DNA of 64,000 nucleotides from positions 4,370,001-4,434,000 of the forward strand of contig NZ_SSBQ01000002.1 in assembly GCF_004795255.1 (NCBI RefSeq), written 5' to 3'. The stretch is from Streptomyces sp. RKND-216 (lineage in GTDB: Bacteria; Actinomycetota; Actinomycetes; Streptomycetales; Streptomycetaceae). The notes under the pieces are model-generated. The model was not told the DNA's origin and searched no databases. It saw nothing but the letters and a program-made list of their open reading frames with translations. The position numbers and the translations under genes were made by a program. This document shows, piece by piece, positions 10,628-21,291 of the stretch; position 1 is the stretch's first letter, and each line of letters begins with the position of its first letter.

Positions 10628-10695
10628 CCGCAAGGGCTGCTGACACGTCTGTGCCGGGCGTACCGGCGTCTTGGGAGGCACCCGCAGGGGTGACG

Positions 10696-10711
10696 AAGTT
10701 GTCCACAACTT
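10696..10711. promoter_or_regulatory. Palindrome AAGTTGT-CC-ACAACTT containing a DnaA box, upstream of comEA
   Basis: Two perfect 7-nt arms are separated by CC. Positions 10699-10707 read TTGTCCACA, the DnaA-box form preferred in Streptomyces. A flanking TGACG/CGTCA pair (10691-10695 and 10715-10719) roughly extends the symmetry. It ends 66 bases before the comEA start and could be a DnaA site or an operator of an unknown dimeric regulator. Confidence 0.55.
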
Positions 10712-10777
10712 GGGCGTCATCCACCGGAATCGACCCCTTCCGCCGTGAACGTCACGCGCCTTCTAGCGTTCCGTGGC

Positions 10778-11998
10778 ATGACGACTCGAAGCCGCCACGA
10801 CAGCCGCGGTCCGGGGCGAGGGGGCCGGCACCGCTCGCGTGCCGGCGGCCGCTCCGGACCAACGCACCGCACCGACCCCGCCGTCCGCCGCCGCGTGGAC
10901 ACCCTGCTGTCGCCGATCGGCGGCGGGCCGCTGCGCGAGGTGCCCTCGCCGAGGAACCCCCCGGACGACGCCCCGCCACCGCCGTCGCCCCCGAGCTCCG
11001 GGGCGTGCCGGGGCGCCCGCGTCGTCCGCCGGGCGACCACCGCCACCTCCACGCCACCCGGCAACGGGGCTGCTGCTCCCGCGTCCCCGCTGCCCCGGCC
11101 CGTCGCGATCGCCGTCGCCCGTGCGGCCGTGGCCGCTGCCCGGGAGCGCGGCCGTCCCCCGGAACCGCCGGCCCGGCCCGACCTTGCTCCGCCCGTCCCG
11201 GAGGCTGGTCCGCACGCCAGGGACGCGGACCCGCCGACCCGGCGTGCCGCGCCCGACCGTTCCGGAGCCGACGACCCGGAGGTCCCGGAGACCGCATCTC
11301 CGTCGTTGGCGGGGCGGTTGCGGGAGGCGTTTCTCGAACGTCTCCCGCTGTGGGTGCAACTCCGCTGCGCCGTCGAGCCCAAGACGCTTGCCGCACTGGG
11401 GCTCGTGCTCCTCGTCGCCCTCGGCTTCGCCGTCCACCACTTCCTCTCCGGCCGCCCCCAGACCGTCGCCGCACCGCGAGCCGCCGCCGAGCCGTTGTCG
11501 CCGCCTTCCGCCTCACCGGACGCGGTGTCCTCCGGCGTCGGCGGCCCGGTCGTCGTGGACGTCGCGGGAGACGTCCGGGAGCCCGGGGTCCACCGGCTGC
11601 CGCGAGGTTCGCGCGTCGCGGACGCACTGAAGGCGGCCGGGGGAGTCCGGCCGGGCACCGATCCGAAGCAGCTCGGCGGGCTCAACCAGGCGCGGCGGCT
11701 GGTCGACGGCGAGCAGATCCTGGTCGGCGAGATCGCCGCCCGCGCCGTCGGCGGGCCGGTACCCGCTCCCGCGGCCGGTGTGCCCCCGGGCGCAGGCGGG
11801 ACGCCCGCCCGCATCAGTCTGAGTTCCGCCACCACCGAACAACTGGAGACGCTGCCCGGAGTCGGCCCCGTGCTGGCCGGCCACATCGTCGACTACCGGA
11901 CCGAGCACGGGGGTTTCACCTCGATCGAACAGCTCCGCGAGGTGGACGGCATCGGCCCCGCCCGCTTCGCGGACCTCCGGCCCCGGGTCGGGCCGTGA
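10778..11998 (+). CDS. comEA: ComEA family helix-hairpin-helix DNA-binding protein
   Basis: The 406-residue membrane protein has a long Pro/Arg-rich N-terminal cytoplasmic region (about 1-205), one transmembrane helix (about 205-225), an SLBB domain (VDVAGDVREPGVHRLPRGSRVADAL) and a C-terminal ComEA helix-hairpin-helix domain (LSSATTEQLETLPGVGPVLAGHIVDYR, then GFTSIEQLREVDGIG). ComEA binds incoming DNA outside the membrane for ComEC in competent bacteria; Streptomyces is not known to be naturally competent, so the role here is open. The ATG at 10778 is chosen; a GTG at 10745 is possible and neither has a clear ribosome binding site. GTGA overlap with comEC. Confidence 0.87.
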   Translation: MTTRSRHDSRGPGRGGRHRSRAGGRSGPTHRTDPAVRRRVDTLLSPIGGGPLREVPSPRNPPDDAPPPPSPPSSGACRGARVVRRATTATSTPPGNGAAAPASPLPRPVAIAVARAAVAAARERGRPPEPPARPDLAPPVPEAGPHARDADPPTRRAAPDRSGADDPEVPETASPSLAGRLREAFLERLPLWVQLRCAVEPKTLAALGLVLLVALGFAVHHFLSGRPQTVAAPRAAAEPLSPPSASPDAVSSGVGGPVVVDVAGDVREPGVHRLPRGSRVADALKAAGGVRPGTDPKQLGGLNQARRLVDGEQILVGEIAARAVGGPVPAPAAGVPPGAGGTPARISLSSATTEQLETLPGVGPVLAGHIVDYRTEHGGFTSIEQLREVDGIGPARFADLRPRVGP

Positions 11999-14900
11999 GG
12001 CGAGAACCCGCTGCCGGCACCGCTCGTAGTCCCGCGCACCGGGCCTCCCGCAACCCGCTGGGTGCCGCGGACCCCCGCCAGGAGGGCCCACCCGACCTTC
12101 GGCTACTGCCACCCGCCCTCGCCGCATGGGCGGCAGCCGCCCTCGCCCCGGCACTCCCCGGCACGGCGACCGCGCTCGGCGCCGCCGCCCTCTGCGGACT
12201 CCTCGCCACCGTCCTCCTCCGTCCGCCCCGCCGCCCGGCCACCCCGCACCGGCACCTGCGTCACGGCAACCGGCTCGCCCTCGCCCTCACCCTGGTCTGC
12301 GCGGCGGCCGGAGCCGCCTCCGCCACGCTCCACACCGCGGACGCCCGACGCGGGCCCCTCCCCGAGCTGGCGGCCGACTACTCCCACGCCACCGTCGAGT
12401 TGACGGTGACCGGAGACCCGCACCGCACGGACGCCCGGGTCCACGGCACCCGGCGCGTCCCCGGCGTCCTCGTCGTGCCGGTCGACGTCACCCGGGTGTC
12501 GGCGCCCGCTGTGCCCGCCCCCGTCGCTGTGCGGACTCCGGCGCTCCTGCTGGTCGACGGCGACGACGGCACCGCCTCCGGCTGGGGTCGGCTGCTCCCT
12601 TCCACCGGCCTCCGCGCCGAGGTGCGTCTGGCCCCGGCCCGCGCGTCGGCGGTAGGGCAGGACATCGCGGCCGTCCTCCGCACGGGAGGCTCCGAACCAC
12701 CCACCGTCGTACGGCCTCCGACCGCCCTGCAACGCTTCGCAGGCGACCTGCGCGCCGGTCTCCGCCGCGCCACAGACCCTCTCGCCCCCGATCCCCGGGC
12801 GCTGCTTCCCGGCCTCGTCGTCGGCGACACCTCCCGCATCCCCGACGATCTGGACGCCGCCTTCCACGCCACCGACATGCTGCACCTGCTCGCTGTCAGC
12901 GGAGGAAACCTGACCGTCCTGCTGGTCCTTCTCATCGGACCGCCGGGCAGAGCCGGCCTCGCGGAACGTCGCGGCCTCGCGCCCCGGCTCGGCATCCCGC
13001 TGCGGACCACCGCCGTACTCGCCGCCCTGGTCGTGCTCGGCTTCGTCCTCGTGTGCCGTCCCCAGCCCAGCGTGCTGCGGGCCGCCGCCTGCGGCCTGAT
13101 CACCATCCTGGCCATCGGCACCGGCCGCCGGCGTTCCCTGCTTCCCGCCCTCGCCGCCGCCGTCCTCCTCCTAGTGCTCCACGACCCGGGACTCGCGCGC
13201 GATCCCGGATTCCTGCTCTCCGTTCTCGCGACCGGATCGCTCCTGACCCTCGCCCCGCGCTGGAGCCGTGCGCTGCGTCGCCGCGGAGTTCCGGGACGGC
13301 CGGCCGAAGCCCTCGCCGCGGCCGCCGCCGCACAGGCGGCCTGCGCGCCCGTCGTCGCCGTGCTCGCCGCTCACGTCAGCCTGGTCGCCGTTCCCTGCAA
13401 CCTGCTCGCCGAGTTCGTCGTCGCTCCCGCCACCGTCCTCGGCTTCGCGGCGCTCCTGACCGCGCCGCTCTCGCCCGCCCTCGCCGAAGGGCTGGCCTGG
13501 CTCGGCGGCTGGCCGACCGCGGCGATCGCCCGTATCGCCCGGACCGGTGCGTCCGTGCCCGGAGCCACCGTCCCCTGGCCCGACACCTGGCCGGGAGCGC
13601 TCCTCCTGAGCCTGCTCGTCCTGGCCCTCGCGGTCCTGGCACGCCGCCTGCCGGGCCGTCCGTGGTTCTGCGCCGCCGTCGCCCTGCTCCTCCTGGCGGC
13701 ACTGGCCCGCCCCGCCCCGCTCACCCGCACCCTGTCCGGATGGCCACCGCCGCACTGGCGGCTGGTGATGTGCGACGTGGGCCAGGGGGACGCAGTCGTA
13801 CTCGCGGCGGGCGACGGGACCGCCGTCCTCGTCGACGCCGGCCCCGACCCCGACGCGGTGGACGACTGCCTGACCAGGCTCGGCGTGACCGCCATTCCGC
13901 TCCTCGTCCTGACCCACTTCCACGCCGACCATGTCGCCGGGCTTCCCGGCGCGCTGCGCGGCCGCGAGGTCGGCGCCATCCAGGCCACCCATGTGCAGCA
14001 CCCCGCCGGCCAGGCCGCGTTCGTGCACCGCGTCGCGGGACGGGCGGGAGTGCCGCTGATGCGTGCCCCGGCGGGCGAGCGACGCACCCTCGGCGTGCTC
14101 TCCTGGGAGGTGCTGTGGCCACTCGCGGGGCCGCGGCACACCGGCGCCCCGGCGGAGGGGGAGGACGAGGACGCAGCCAACAACGCCAGCCTCACGCTGC
14201 TGGTCCGCGTCGCCGGGCTCACGGTTCTGCTCCCCGGCGACCTCGAACCCCCGGCCCAGCGCCGCCTGCTGGAGACCCGTCCCGGCCTCGGCCCGGTGGA
14301 CGTCCTCAAGGTCGCACACCACGGCTCCGCCTACCAGGACCCGGCGCTCCTCGCCCGCCTCGACCCGCGGATCGCCCTGGTGTCCGCCGGCGCCGGGAAC
14401 CCGTACGGCCATCCCGCGCCGCAGACTCTCCGGCTGCTGCACCGCCACGGCGCCCTGGTGCGCCGTACGGACACCTCCGGGGCGCTCGCCGTCGCCGCCA
14501 TGCCCGACGGCACCCCCTCCGTCACCTCGGCCCGCGCACCTCCGGTGCGGTCAGCCCGCCGGGACCGTCCACACGCCGCCGCGCATCAGATGGCGCCCCG
14601 TCAGCTCGTGCTCGCCGTGAAACGCCTGCACGTCCGTCGGGGTGACGCGGAAGTACAGATAGGGCGAGCCGGGCCGCTTGGCGCGGCGCGGGTCCCAGCC
14701 GCAGCGTGCGGCGAACGCGTCGGCGTCGGCCGGGTCCACCTCGTGCAGCGAGAACGCCTCCACGGACCCGTCGATGAGCACCACGTCCCGGGTGTCGCCG
14801 AACGAGATCCGGACCGCGGACGTCTGAAGGAGGTTGCGCCCGGTGGGGTTGGCGCCCCGCGTGGACAGCCACACCGCCGCACCGTCCCAGTGCACGGACA

Positions 14901-15342
14901 GCGGCACCAGGCACGGCACGCCCTCGGGGCCGGCCGTGGCCACCCAGACGTCCTCCTCCGTGCGCAGACGTTCCAGGACCGCCTCTCTGCGCTGGTCGGC
15001 TGGGCGGGGCGCGGGGCGTGTCGTCGTCATGACCGGCACCGTAGGGGAGGCGTGTGCCGCACCACATCGGACGGTGGCCCGAGCCGCTCTCCGCCCCGGG
15101 GCCTACTCCCGTTCGCGCCAGCCCTCGTACTCCTCGGCGAGCAGGGCCAGCGCCTCCGCGTCGTAGGAGCCGTCGCCGTCCTCCAGGACGACCAGCCACT
15201 GGGCGTCCTCCGCGTCGTCCTCGCCCGCCAGCTCCTCCCGCACGAGCTGTGGCTCGTCCGGGCCGGCGCCGAAGTGCTCGGTCAGTGCGTCGGCGACCTC
15301 CTCGGCGGCGTCGCGGTCGGGAAGGACCAGGATGTGTCGTAG
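11995..15342 (+). CDS. comEC: ComEC/Rec2 family DNA-uptake channel protein with abnormal C-terminal read-through
   Basis: The first 840 or so residues look like ComEC: several N-terminal membrane segments, the competence domain with HLLAVSGGNLTVLLVLL and repeated hydrophobic helices, then a metallo-beta-lactamase-like domain with THFHADHVAGLPGAL and a later HHGS. ComEC translocates one DNA strand across the membrane. The GTG at 11995 overlaps the comEA stop. Homology should end near 14520-14550, but there is no stop in this frame until TAG at 15342. The last 265 or so residues are the antisense of the two following minus-strand genes and do not look like protein. A lost stop, a frameshift or a base error near 14540 is likely. 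Confidence 0.8.
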   Translation: MRREPAAGTARSPAHRASRNPLGAADPRQEGPPDLRLLPPALAAWAAAALAPALPGTATALGAAALCGLLATVLLRPPRRPATPHRHLRHGNRLALALTLVCAAAGAASATLHTADARRGPLPELAADYSHATVELTVTGDPHRTDARVHGTRRVPGVLVVPVDVTRVSAPAVPAPVAVRTPALLLVDGDDGTASGWGRLLPSTGLRAEVRLAPARASAVGQDIAAVLRTGGSEPPTVVRPPTALQRFAGDLRAGLRRATDPLAPDPRALLPGLVVGDTSRIPDDLDAAFHATDMLHLLAVSGGNLTVLLVLLIGPPGRAGLAERRGLAPRLGIPLRTTAVLAALVVLGFVLVCRPQPSVLRAAACGLITILAIGTGRRRSLLPALAAAVLLLVLHDPGLARDPGFLLSVLATGSLLTLAPRWSRALRRRGVPGRPAEALAAAAAAQAACAPVVAVLAAHVSLVAVPCNLLAEFVVAPATVLGFAALLTAPLSPALAEGLAWLGGWPTAAIARIARTGASVPGATVPWPDTWPGALLLSLLVLALAVLARRLPGRPWFCAAVALLLLAALARPAPLTRTLSGWPPPHWRLVMCDVGQGDAVVLAAGDGTAVLVDAGPDPDAVDDCLTRLGVTAIPLLVLTHFHADHVAGLPGALRGREVGAIQATHVQHPAGQAAFVHRVAGRAGVPLMRAPAGERRTLGVLSWEVLWPLAGPRHTGAPAEGEDEDAANNASLTLLVRVAGLTVLLPGDLEPPAQRRLLETRPGLGPVDVLKVAHHGSAYQDPALLARLDPRIALVSAGAGNPYGHPAPQTLRLLHRHGALVRRTDTSGALAVAAMPDGTPSVTSARAPPVRSARRDRPHAAAHQMAPRQLVLAVKRLHVRRGDAEVQIGRAGPLGAARVPAAACGERVGVGRVHLVQRERLHGPVDEHHVPGVAERDPDRGRLKEVAPGGVGAPRGQPHRRTVPVHGQRHQARHALGAGRGHPDVLLRAQTFQDRLSALVGWAGRGACRRHDRHRRGGVCRTTSDGGPSRSPPRGLLPFAPALVLLGEQGQRLRVVGAVAVLQDDQPLGVLRVVLARQLLPHELWLVRAGAEVLGQCVGDLLGGVAVGKDQDVS
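14551..15030 (-). CDS. Pyridoxamine 5'-phosphate oxidase-like flavin/F420-binding protein
   Basis: The 159-residue protein has the split-barrel PPOX fold: an N-terminal helix, the strands VWVATAGPEGVPCLVPLSVHWDG and AVWLSTRGANPTGRNL, then VRISFGDTRDVVLIDGSVEAF, and a C-terminal FRVTPTDVQAFHG ending in tryptophan. Members bind FMN or F420 and reduce or protect small molecules; the substrate cannot be told. The ATG at 15030 begins the conserved part; an ATG nine bases upstream is possible. It lies antisense to the apparent 3' extension of comEC, which supports that extension being an artefact. Confidence 0.78.
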   Translation of the reverse strand: MTTTRPAPRPADQRREAVLERLRTEEDVWVATAGPEGVPCLVPLSVHWDGAAVWLSTRGANPTGRNLLQTSAVRISFGDTRDVVLIDGSVEAFSLHEVDPADADAFAARCGWDPRRAKRPGSPYLYFRVTPTDVQAFHGEHELTGRHLMRGGVWTVPAG

Positions 15343-15354
15343 GTGCTGCGTCAC
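15103..15354 (-). CDS. Small acidic hypothetical protein (83 aa)
   Basis: The 83-residue, strongly acidic protein (VTQHLRHILVLPDRD at the start, then DDAEDAQWLVVLED and ALLAEEYEGWRE) starts at GTG 15354 and ends in TAG. The alternating strand and helix pattern suggests a small ferredoxin-like alpha/beta domain, but I do not recognise a family. It is divergent from holA, whose ATG is 79 bases away, and its coding region is also antisense to the comEC frame extension. Confidence 0.65.
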   Translation of the reverse strand: MTQHLRHILVLPDRDAAEEVADALTEHFGAGPDEPQLVREELAGEDDAEDAQWLVVLEDGDGSYDAEALALLAEEYEGWRERE

Positions 15355-15433
15355 CCGGCCATTGTCCGGGAACCGGGGAACGCCGGAGAGGAGGGGCGGG
15401 CGCTGTCGGTGGGGCGTGGGATGCTGGTGGGCG

Positions 15434-16423
15434 ATGGCCGGTACCCGTAAGAAGACGTCCGAAGACCCGCTCGCGCCCGTCACGGTGGCCGTGGGCCAGG
15501 AGGAACTGCTCCTGGACCGCGCCGTGCAGCAGGTGGTGACCGCGGCCCGCGCCGCCGACCCCGACACCGACGTGCGCGACCTGACGTCCCCCGAACTCCA
15601 GCCGGGCACGCTGGCGGAGCTGACGAGCCCGTCCCTGTTCGCCGAGCGCAAGGTCGTGGTGGTGCGGTCCGCGCAGGACCTGGCGGCGGACAGCGTCAAG
15701 GACGTCAAGGCGTACCTCGCCTCGCCGGCCGAGGAGATCACCCTCGTTCTGCTGCACGCGGGCGGTCCCAAGGGGAAGGGCCTGCTGGACGCCGCCCGCA
15801 AGGCCGGCGCTCGCGAGGTGGCCTGCGCGAAGCTCACCAAGCCGGCCGACCGACTCGCCTTCGTCCGCGCCGAGTTCCGCACAGCCGGCCGTTCGGCGAC
15901 GCCGGAGGCGTGCCAGGCACTGGTCGACGCGATCGGCAGCGACCTGCGCGAACTGGCCTCCGCCTGCGCGCAGCTCGCTGCCGACGTCGAGGGCGCCATC
16001 GACGACGCGGTCGTCGCCCGCTACTACACCGGCCGCGCGGAGGCGTCGAGCTTCACCGTGGCCGACCGCGCGGTCGAGGGACGCACGGCGGAGGCGCTGG
16101 AGGCGCTGCGCTGGTCGCTGGCGACCGGCGTGGCCCCGGTGCTGATCAGCAGCGCCCTCGCACAGGGCGTGCGGTCGATCGGGAAGCTGGCGTCGGCGCC
16201 GCGCGGCATGCGCCCCGGCGACCTTGCCCGCGAGCTGGGCATGCCGCCGTGGAAGATCGACCGGGTGCGCCAGCAGATGCGCGGCTGGTCCGCGGACGGC
16301 GTCTCCTCGGCGCTGCGCGCCGTCGCCGCGGCCGATGCGGGTGTGAAGGGCGGCGGCAACGACCCGGGGTACGCCCTGGAACAGGCCGTCATCGCGGTCT
16401 CCCGCGCCGCCCGCTCCCGCTGA
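15434..16423 (+). CDS. holA: DNA polymerase III subunit delta
   Basis: The 329-residue clamp-loader subunit opens the beta sliding clamp. Recognisable parts are the N-terminal domain (VTVAVGQEELLLDRAVQQVV, then DLTSPELQPGTLAELTSPSLFAERKVVVV), the middle AAA+-like lid region (LRELASACAQLAADVEGAIDDAVVARY), and the C-terminal collar domain (ALEALRWSLATGVAPVLISSALAQ with KIDRVRQQMRGW). As usual for delta there is no functional Walker A motif. The ATG at 15434 follows a G-rich stretch. Proximity to comEA-comEC and rpsT matches the usual actinobacterial order. A bidirectional hairpin lies between it and rpsT. Confidence 0.94.
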   Translation: MAGTRKKTSEDPLAPVTVAVGQEELLLDRAVQQVVTAARAADPDTDVRDLTSPELQPGTLAELTSPSLFAERKVVVVRSAQDLAADSVKDVKAYLASPAEEITLVLLHAGGPKGKGLLDAARKAGAREVACAKLTKPADRLAFVRAEFRTAGRSATPEACQALVDAIGSDLRELASACAQLAADVEGAIDDAVVARYYTGRAEASSFTVADRAVEGRTAEALEALRWSLATGVAPVLISSALAQGVRSIGKLASAPRGMRPGDLARELGMPPWKIDRVRQQMRGWSADGVSSALRAVAAADAGVKGGGNDPGYALEQAVIAVSRAARSR

Positions 16424-16483
16424 CACCGCGGGCGGGGCCGCTCTCCGCCGACCCGCGCTCGTCCCGTCGGCCCCCGGCGCACG

Positions 16484-16533
16484 CCGAAGCCCCCGTCAGC
16501 GGCCTGGGGAAAGGCCGTGGACGGGGGCTTCGG
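16484..16533. terminator. Bidirectional terminator between holA and rpsT
   Basis: A 14-bp stem (16484-16497 with 16520-16533, CCGAAGCCCCCGTC and its complement) encloses a 22-nt loop that contains a second hairpin, GGCC-TGGGGAAA-GGCC. It serves the two convergent genes. Confidence 0.75.
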
Positions 16534-16677
16534 TGCGATCTTTGTGGTGCGCCGCACCCGCGTGGCGAACGCAGGCCGCGTGCGGCGCGGTGCCGAGTCT
16601 CGGTTCCGGTACACGGCGGAGTGAGAGGGCCCGCCGGGGCCGTACCGGTCCGTCGAAGCGGTCCGACCGAGAAGAGG

Positions 16678-16944
16678 TCAGCCCTTGAGGGAGGCGACCT
16701 TCTGCGCGAGCGCCGACTTCTTGTTGGCGGCGTTGTTCTTGTGCAGGACACCCTTGCTGGCGGCCTTGTCGAGCTTGCGCGAGGCGACGCGGGCGGCCTC
16801 GGTGGCCTTCTCGAGGTCACCGGCGGCCACGGCCTCGCGGGTGCGACGGATCGCGGTCTTCAGCTCGGACTTGACCGCCTTGTTGCGCTGGCGGGCCTTC
16901 TCGTTGGTCTTGATCCGCTTGATCTGGGACTTGATGTTCGCCAC
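16678..16944 (-). CDS. rpsT: 30S ribosomal protein S20
   Basis: The 88-residue basic protein matches S20, a primary binder of 16S rRNA. It has the N-terminal [17 protein letters not shown], the helical [18 protein letters not shown] and the C-terminal [20 protein letters not shown]. The start is GTG at 16944, with AAAGG eight bases upstream. A leader of about 70 bases separates it from a promoter candidate at 17024-17053. That leader contains two CGTGCACG copies (16991-16998 and 17001-17008). It is divergent from lepA, a common actinobacterial arrangement. Confidence 0.97.
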   Translation of the reverse strand: MANIKSQIKRIKTNEKARQRNKAVKSELKTAIRRTREAVAAGDLEKATEAARVASRKLDKAASKGVLHKNNAANKKSALAQKVASLKG

Positions 16945-17023
16945 GAATGAGCCTTTGCGGGTTCAGTACGGTCTTCTGGGTGTGTCCGGACGTGCACGAG
17001 CGTGCACGCAGGCACAGCGGCCC

Positions 17024-17053
17024 AGGCTACCAGCAGCGGCCCGGCCCGCCGAA
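17024..17053 (-). promoter_or_regulatory. Candidate rpsT promoter
   Basis: On the minus strand TTCGGC (17053-17048) and TAGCCT (17029-17024) are 18 bases apart, a fair housekeeping-sigma match. Transcription would start near 17017, leaving a leader of about 70 bases. Confidence 0.4.
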
Positions 17054-17201
17054 TCGCCCGCCGTCGTACGCCCGCCGGGCCCGCGTGCGGGCACGTACGG
17101 CGCCGGTGCCGTCCGCACGGCATGTGCATGGGACGATGGGGGCGACTAGCGTTCTCCGAAGCGACGAAGCCGACTCTTATCCAGACCCGACAGGACCCTG
17201 C

Positions 17202-19076
17202 GTGCCCGCGACCCCATCGAACGTGCCGGAGCCGAGCCGTACCGACCCGGCGCTGATCCGCAACTTCTGCATCATCGCGCACATCGACCACGGCAAGTCG
17301 ACACTCGCCGACCGCATGCTCCAGCTGACGGGCATCGTCGAGGAGCGCCAGATGCGCGCCCAGTACCTCGACCGGATGGACATCGAGCGTGAGCGCGGCA
17401 TCACGATCAAGTCCCAGGCCGTACGGCTGCCGTGGAAGCCGACGGAGGAGGCGGACGCAGCCGCCGCCCCGCACATCCTGAACATGATCGACACCCCGGG
17501 CCACGTCGACTTCACCTACGAGGTGTCCCGTTCCCTCGCCGCCTGCGAGGGCTGCGTCCTGCTGGTCGACGCCGCCCAGGGCATCGAGGCCCAGACCCTC
17601 GCCAACCTCTACCTGGCGATGGAGCACGACCTCACGATCATCCCGGTGCTCAACAAGATCGACCTGCCCGCCGCGCAGCCGGAGAAGTTCGCGGCCGAGC
17701 TGGCGCACCTCATCGGCTGTGAGCCCGAAGACGTGCTCAAGGTCTCCGCGAAGACGGGCGAGGGCGTCGGGGACCTGCTGGACGAGGTCGTGCGCCAGGT
17801 GCCGGCCCCGGTCGGCGTGGCGGACGCGCCCGCCCGCGCGATGATCTTCGACTCCGTCTACGACGCCTACCGCGGCGTCGTCACCTATGTGAAGGTCGTC
17901 GACGGCAAGCTCGGACGGCGCGAGCGCATCCGGATGATGTCCACCGGCGCAACCCACGAACTGCTGGAGATCGGCACGAACGCGCCGGAGATGACGGCCG
18001 CCGACGGTCTCGGCGTCGGCGAAGTCGGTTACCTGATCACCGGTGTGAAGGACGTCCGCCAGTCGAAGGTCGGCGACACCGTCACCCAGCAGCACAAGGG
18101 CGCCGAGGAGCCGCTGGCGGGCTACAAGGACCCCAAGCCGATGGTGTTCTCCGGCCTGTACCCGCTGGACGGTTCGGACTACCCGGAACTGCGCGAGGCT
18201 CTGCACAAGCTGCAGCTCAACGACGCCGCGCTGAGCTTCGAGCCGGAGACCTCCGCAGCGCTCGGCTTCGGCTTCCGCGTGGGCTTCCTGGGGCTGCTGC
18301 ACCTGGAGGTGATCCGGGAGCGGCTGGAGCGCGAGTTCAACCTCGACCTGATCGCCACCGCGCCCAACGTGATCTACCAGGTGCGGATGGAGGACGGGAC
18401 CGAGCACACCGTCACCAACCCCACCGAGTTCCCCGCCGGCAAGATCGCCGAGGTGGAGGAGCCGATGGTCAGGGCCACGCTGCTGGCCCCCAGTGAGTTC
18501 GTCGGGGCGATCATGGAGCTGTGCCAGGCCCGGCGCGGCAACCTCCAGGGCATGGACTACCTCTCCGAGGACCGCGTCGAACTGCGCTACACGCTGCCGC
18601 TGGCCGAGATCGTCTTCGACTTCTTCGACGCGCTGAAGTCCAAGACCCGAGGCTACGCCTCACTCGACTACGAGCCGACCGGCGAGCAGGTCGCCGACCT
18701 GGTCAAGGTCGACATCCTCCTGCAGGGCGACAAGGTCGACGCCTTCTCCGCGATCGTGCACAAGGACAAGGCGTACTCCTACGGCGTGCGCATGGCGACC
18801 AAGCTGCGCGAGCTGATCCCGCGCCAGCAGTTCGAGGTGCCCATCCAGGCGGCCGTCGGATCCCGGGTGATCGCCCGCGAGACGGTGCGCGCCATCCGCA
18901 AGGACGTCCTCGCCAAGTGCTACGGCGGTGACATCTCCCGTAAGCGGAAGCTGCTGGAGAAGCAGAAGGAGGGCAAGAAGCGGATGAAGGTCGTGGGCCG
19001 GGTCGAGGTCCCGCAGGAGGCTTTCATCGCCGCCCTGTCCTCCGACGAGAGCGGCGACTCCAAGGCGAAGAAGTAG
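17202..19076 (+). CDS. lepA: Elongation factor 4 (LepA)
   Basis: The 624-residue translational GTPase can back-translocate ribosomes or assist initiation and assembly. The GTPase motifs are complete: G1 [10 protein letters not shown]2 RERGIT, G3 DTPGHVDF, G4 NKID and a G5-like SAKTG. The EF-G-like domains and the LepA-specific C-terminal domain ([24 protein letters not shown], later [22 protein letters not shown]) follow. The GTG at 17202 follows AGGA at six bases. Longer in-frame starts would add unrelated sequence. Two tandem perfect hairpins end the transcript. Confidence 0.97.
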   Translation: MPATPSNVPEPSRTDPALIRNFCIIAHIDHGKSTLADRMLQLTGIVEERQMRAQYLDRMDIERERGITIKSQAVRLPWKPTEEADAAAAPHILNMIDTPGHVDFTYEVSRSLAACEGCVLLVDAAQGIEAQTLANLYLAMEHDLTIIPVLNKIDLPAAQPEKFAAELAHLIGCEPEDVLKVSAKTGEGVGDLLDEVVRQVPAPVGVADAPARAMIFDSVYDAYRGVVTYVKVVDGKLGRRERIRMMSTGATHELLEIGTNAPEMTAADGLGVGEVGYLITGVKDVRQSKVGDTVTQQHKGAEEPLAGYKDPKPMVFSGLYPLDGSDYPELREALHKLQLNDAALSFEPETSAALGFGFRVGFLGLLHLEVIRERLEREFNLDLIATAPNVIYQVRMEDGTEHTVTNPTEFPAGKIAEVEEPMVRATLLAPSEFVGAIMELCQARRGNLQGMDYLSEDRVELRYTLPLAEIVFDFFDALKSKTRGYASLDYEPTGEQVADLVKVDILLQGDKVDAFSAIVHKDKAYSYGVRMATKLRELIPRQQFEVPIQAAVGSRVIARETVRAIRKDVLAKCYGGDISRKRKLLEKQKEGKKRMKVVGRVEVPQEAFIAALSSDESGDSKAKK

Positions 19077-19080
19077 CCGC

Positions 19081-19102
19081 GCGCCGGTCGTGAGACCGGC
19101 GC
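19081..19102 (+). terminator. First hairpin after lepA
   Basis: A perfect 9-bp stem (GCGCCGGTC/GACCGGCGC) closed by a GTGA (GNRA-type) tetraloop, four bases past the lepA stop. Paired with the larger hairpin at 19114. Confidence 0.65.
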
Positions 19103-19113
19103 CGCTCGTTCCC

Positions 19114-19145
19114 CTTCACGGCGTGCCTCCGGGCACGCCGTGAAG
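19114..19145 (+). terminator. Second hairpin after lepA
   Basis: A perfect 14-bp stem (CTTCACGGCGTGCC and its complement) with loop TCCG. With the hairpin at 19081 it makes a tandem terminator. There is no T-run, as is usual in Streptomyces. Confidence 0.75.
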
Positions 19146-19331
19146 CGTGTGGCGATCATGTGAGAGCCCGCCCGTTTCGCCGCGCCCTCGGTCACGCTCC
19201 GGTATCGACACGGCCCCGGACCCCTTACGTGGGAGGTCCGTGGCGCTTAGTCTGAGCGCGTCTCCCCGGTTACTCGCGAGTCACAAGGGAGAGTCACCGA
19301 GCATGTACTTCACGCGCGCCCGGAGGATGTC

Positions 19332-21221
<1,890 letters not shown>

Positions 21222-21291
21222 CCCGGCTTGCCCCGGAGGGCGGCACGGGTTCGGGGAGGGGAGCGCGGCGCGGGCGGGCCACAATGGCCCC

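Noticed and set aside
10621..11994. The upstream extension of the comEC frame into comEA
   Set aside because: It overlaps comEA entirely and has no ComEC-like sequence; GTG 11995 with GTGA overlap is the credible start.
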